A DNA stretch of 64,000 nt from Flavobacteriaceae bacterium (GTDB lineage: Bacteria > Bacteroidota > Bacteroidia > Flavobacteriales > Flavobacteriaceae), in the NCBI GenBank assembly GCA_018669795.1, contig JABHSQ010000016.1, positions 1 to 64,000 of the forward strand, written 5' to 3'. The notes beneath the pieces were generated by a model. It had not been told where the DNA came from, ran no database searches, and saw only the letters and a list, made by a program, of their open reading frames with translations. Below, in pieces: positions 63,127 through 64,000 of this stretch. A program made the position numbers and the translations under genes. Numbering within the stretch: the stretch's first letter is position 1; the number at the start of each line of letters is the position of its first letter.

Positions 63127-64000
63127 ATGACATTAATTAAATCTATTTCAGGTATTAGGGGTACCATTGGCGGATTTCAAGGAGAAAATTTAACTCCCAT
63201 AGATGCAGTTAAATATGCAGCTGCATATGGCAGTTGGGTAAAACAGCAAAGAGAAAAAAATAACTATACGGTTGTTGTTGGAAGAGATGCTCGAATTTCT
63301 GGAAATATGATGCAACAATTAGTAATGAATACACTAATTGGATTGGGTATTCATGTAGTAGATTTAGATTTATCTACAACACCGACTGTTGAGATAGCCG
63401 TAATGTTAGAACATGCAGATGGAGGAATTATACTAACTGCAAGTCATAATCCAAAACAATGGAATGCTTTAAAGTTGTTAAACCATAAAGGAGAATTTCT
63501 AGACGCTAACGAAGGTCAAAAAATTCTGGATATCGCTGATAATGAAAATATTAATTTTTCTGAAGTAGATGACTTAGGAAAAATAACGAGCAATCAAGCT
63601 TATATCGATTTGCATATTGATGAAATTTTAGACCTTCCATTAGTAGATGTAGAAGCTATTAAAAAGGCAAAATTTAAAGTGGTAGTTGATGGTGTAAATT
63701 CTACAGGAGGAATCGCAGTTCCAGCTTTATTAGAAGCTTTAGGAGTTGAGCCAGTAAAATTATATTGTGATCCAACTGGGGAATTTCCACACAATCCTGA
63801 GCCATTAAAAGAACATTTAGGCGATTTAATGAATAGGGTAGTCGATGAACGTGCAGACTTTGGTATTGTAGTAGATCCAGATGTGGATCGTTTGGCTTTT
63901 GTTGATGAAAATGGAGATATGTTTGGAGAAGAATATACCTTAGTTACTGTTGCAGATTACGTTTTGCAGCATACTCCAGGAAATACCGTTTCAAACATGT
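63127..64000 (+). CDS. glmM: Phosphoglucosamine mutase (GlmM), N-terminal part, cut by window edge
   Basis: The ATG at 63127 opens a frame that stays open to the window end, 291 codons of an expected 460. The enzyme converts glucosamine 6-phosphate to glucosamine 1-phosphate for UDP-GlcNAc, used in peptidoglycan and lipid A. Seen: SISGIRGTIGGFQGENLTP, the phospho-serine loop GGIILTASHNPKQWNALKLL, and the metal loop VDPDVDRLAFVDENGD. Bacteroidota typically use this hexose-phosphate-mutase form. The C-terminus lies outside the window. Confidence 0.93.
   Translation, partial: MTLIKSISGIRGTIGGFQGENLTPIDAVKYAAAYGSWVKQQREKNNYTVVVGRDARISGNMMQQLVMNTLIGLGIHVVDLDLSTTPTVEIAVMLEHADGGIILTASHNPKQWNALKLLNHKGEFLDANEGQKILDIADNENINFSEVDDLGKITSNQAYIDLHIDEILDLPLVDVEAIKKAKFKVVVDGVNSTGGIAVPALLEALGVEPVKLYCDPTGEFPHNPEPLKEHLGDLMNRVVDERADFGIVVDPDVDRLAFVDENGDMFGEEYTLVTVADYVLQHTPGNTVSNM

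Overview
The window is low-GC DNA that reads as chromosome of a member of the Bacteroidota, most likely family Flavobacteriaceae. Evidence: Bacteroidota-type promoters (TTG, about 18-19 bp, TAnnTTTG), lipoproteins whose anchor Cys is followed by Ser/Asp residues, a fused 2-oxo acid dehydrogenase E1 (alpha+beta in one chain), a fused HemC-HemD, HemJ as protoporphyrinogen oxidase, and a menaquinone-only quinone pathway. The genus cannot be fixed from the sequence. No rRNA, tRNA, CRISPR array or complete insertion sequence was seen.

Layout. 1-3.6 kb looks like accessory DNA: two tandem BspA/DUF285-repeat surface lipoproteins and three phage- or plasmid-like small genes, all on the minus strand, ending abruptly inside a truncated comM (yifB) gene at about 3674-3677. 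From there on the content is core-like: an AlkB-type DNA repair oxygenase, the relic of an M16 peptidase start, a four-gene module (118-aa unknown protein, membrane protein, histidine kinase, LuxR-type regulator), an RluA enzyme, panB, a umuDC pair with a degenerate UmuD, and dnaK behind a sigma-54-like promoter. 13.5-25.5 kb holds a metal-binding lipoprotein, the menaquinone genes (menI-like, menF, menD, and further on menB), cvfB, an SDR, a VOC protein, a TIGR01777 protein and a C1 peptidase/MFS pair. 25.5-44 kb carries asnB, the fused E1 dehydrogenase, a peptidase-like/beta-barrel protein, a LOG protein, uvrA, a phosphodiesterase, a long RluA protein, a methyltransferase and a DPP-IV-like S9 peptidase. 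44.2-54.1 kb is a nearly complete heme pathway: hemA-hemCD-hemB-hemL-hemE-hemF on the minus strand, divergent from araC-hemH-hemJ. The right end holds ggt, an ACP phosphodiesterase homologue, a 0.7-kb gene-free stretch, an RND efflux operon, and the first part of glmM cut by the window edge.

How genes work together. The two hem transcripts cover glutamyl-tRNA to protoheme except for the protoporphyrinogen-forming alternatives, with HemJ supplying the oxidase step; the AraC protein encoded between the two arms is the obvious candidate regulator. menF, menD, menI and menB supply four menaquinone steps. umuD-like and umuC overlap by ATGA and sit behind two tandem TGGA-N5-TCCA palindromes; alkB and uvrA add unlinked DNA repair functions.

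Most worth a second look: comM broken at a mobile-element junction; a UmuD homologue that has lost the cleavage-site Cys, the nucleophile Ser and the general-base Lys at exactly the E. coli positions 24, 60 and 97; the twin operators in front of it; the sigma-54-like dnaK promoter; the uncharacterised two-component module at 5.4-8.0 kb; an M1-peptidase-like protein without HExxH joined to a beta-barrel; a 40-bp relic of the E1 gene's own 3' end lying 110 bp downstream; and menF, whose homologous reading frame extends upstream of any ATG/GTG/TTG codon.
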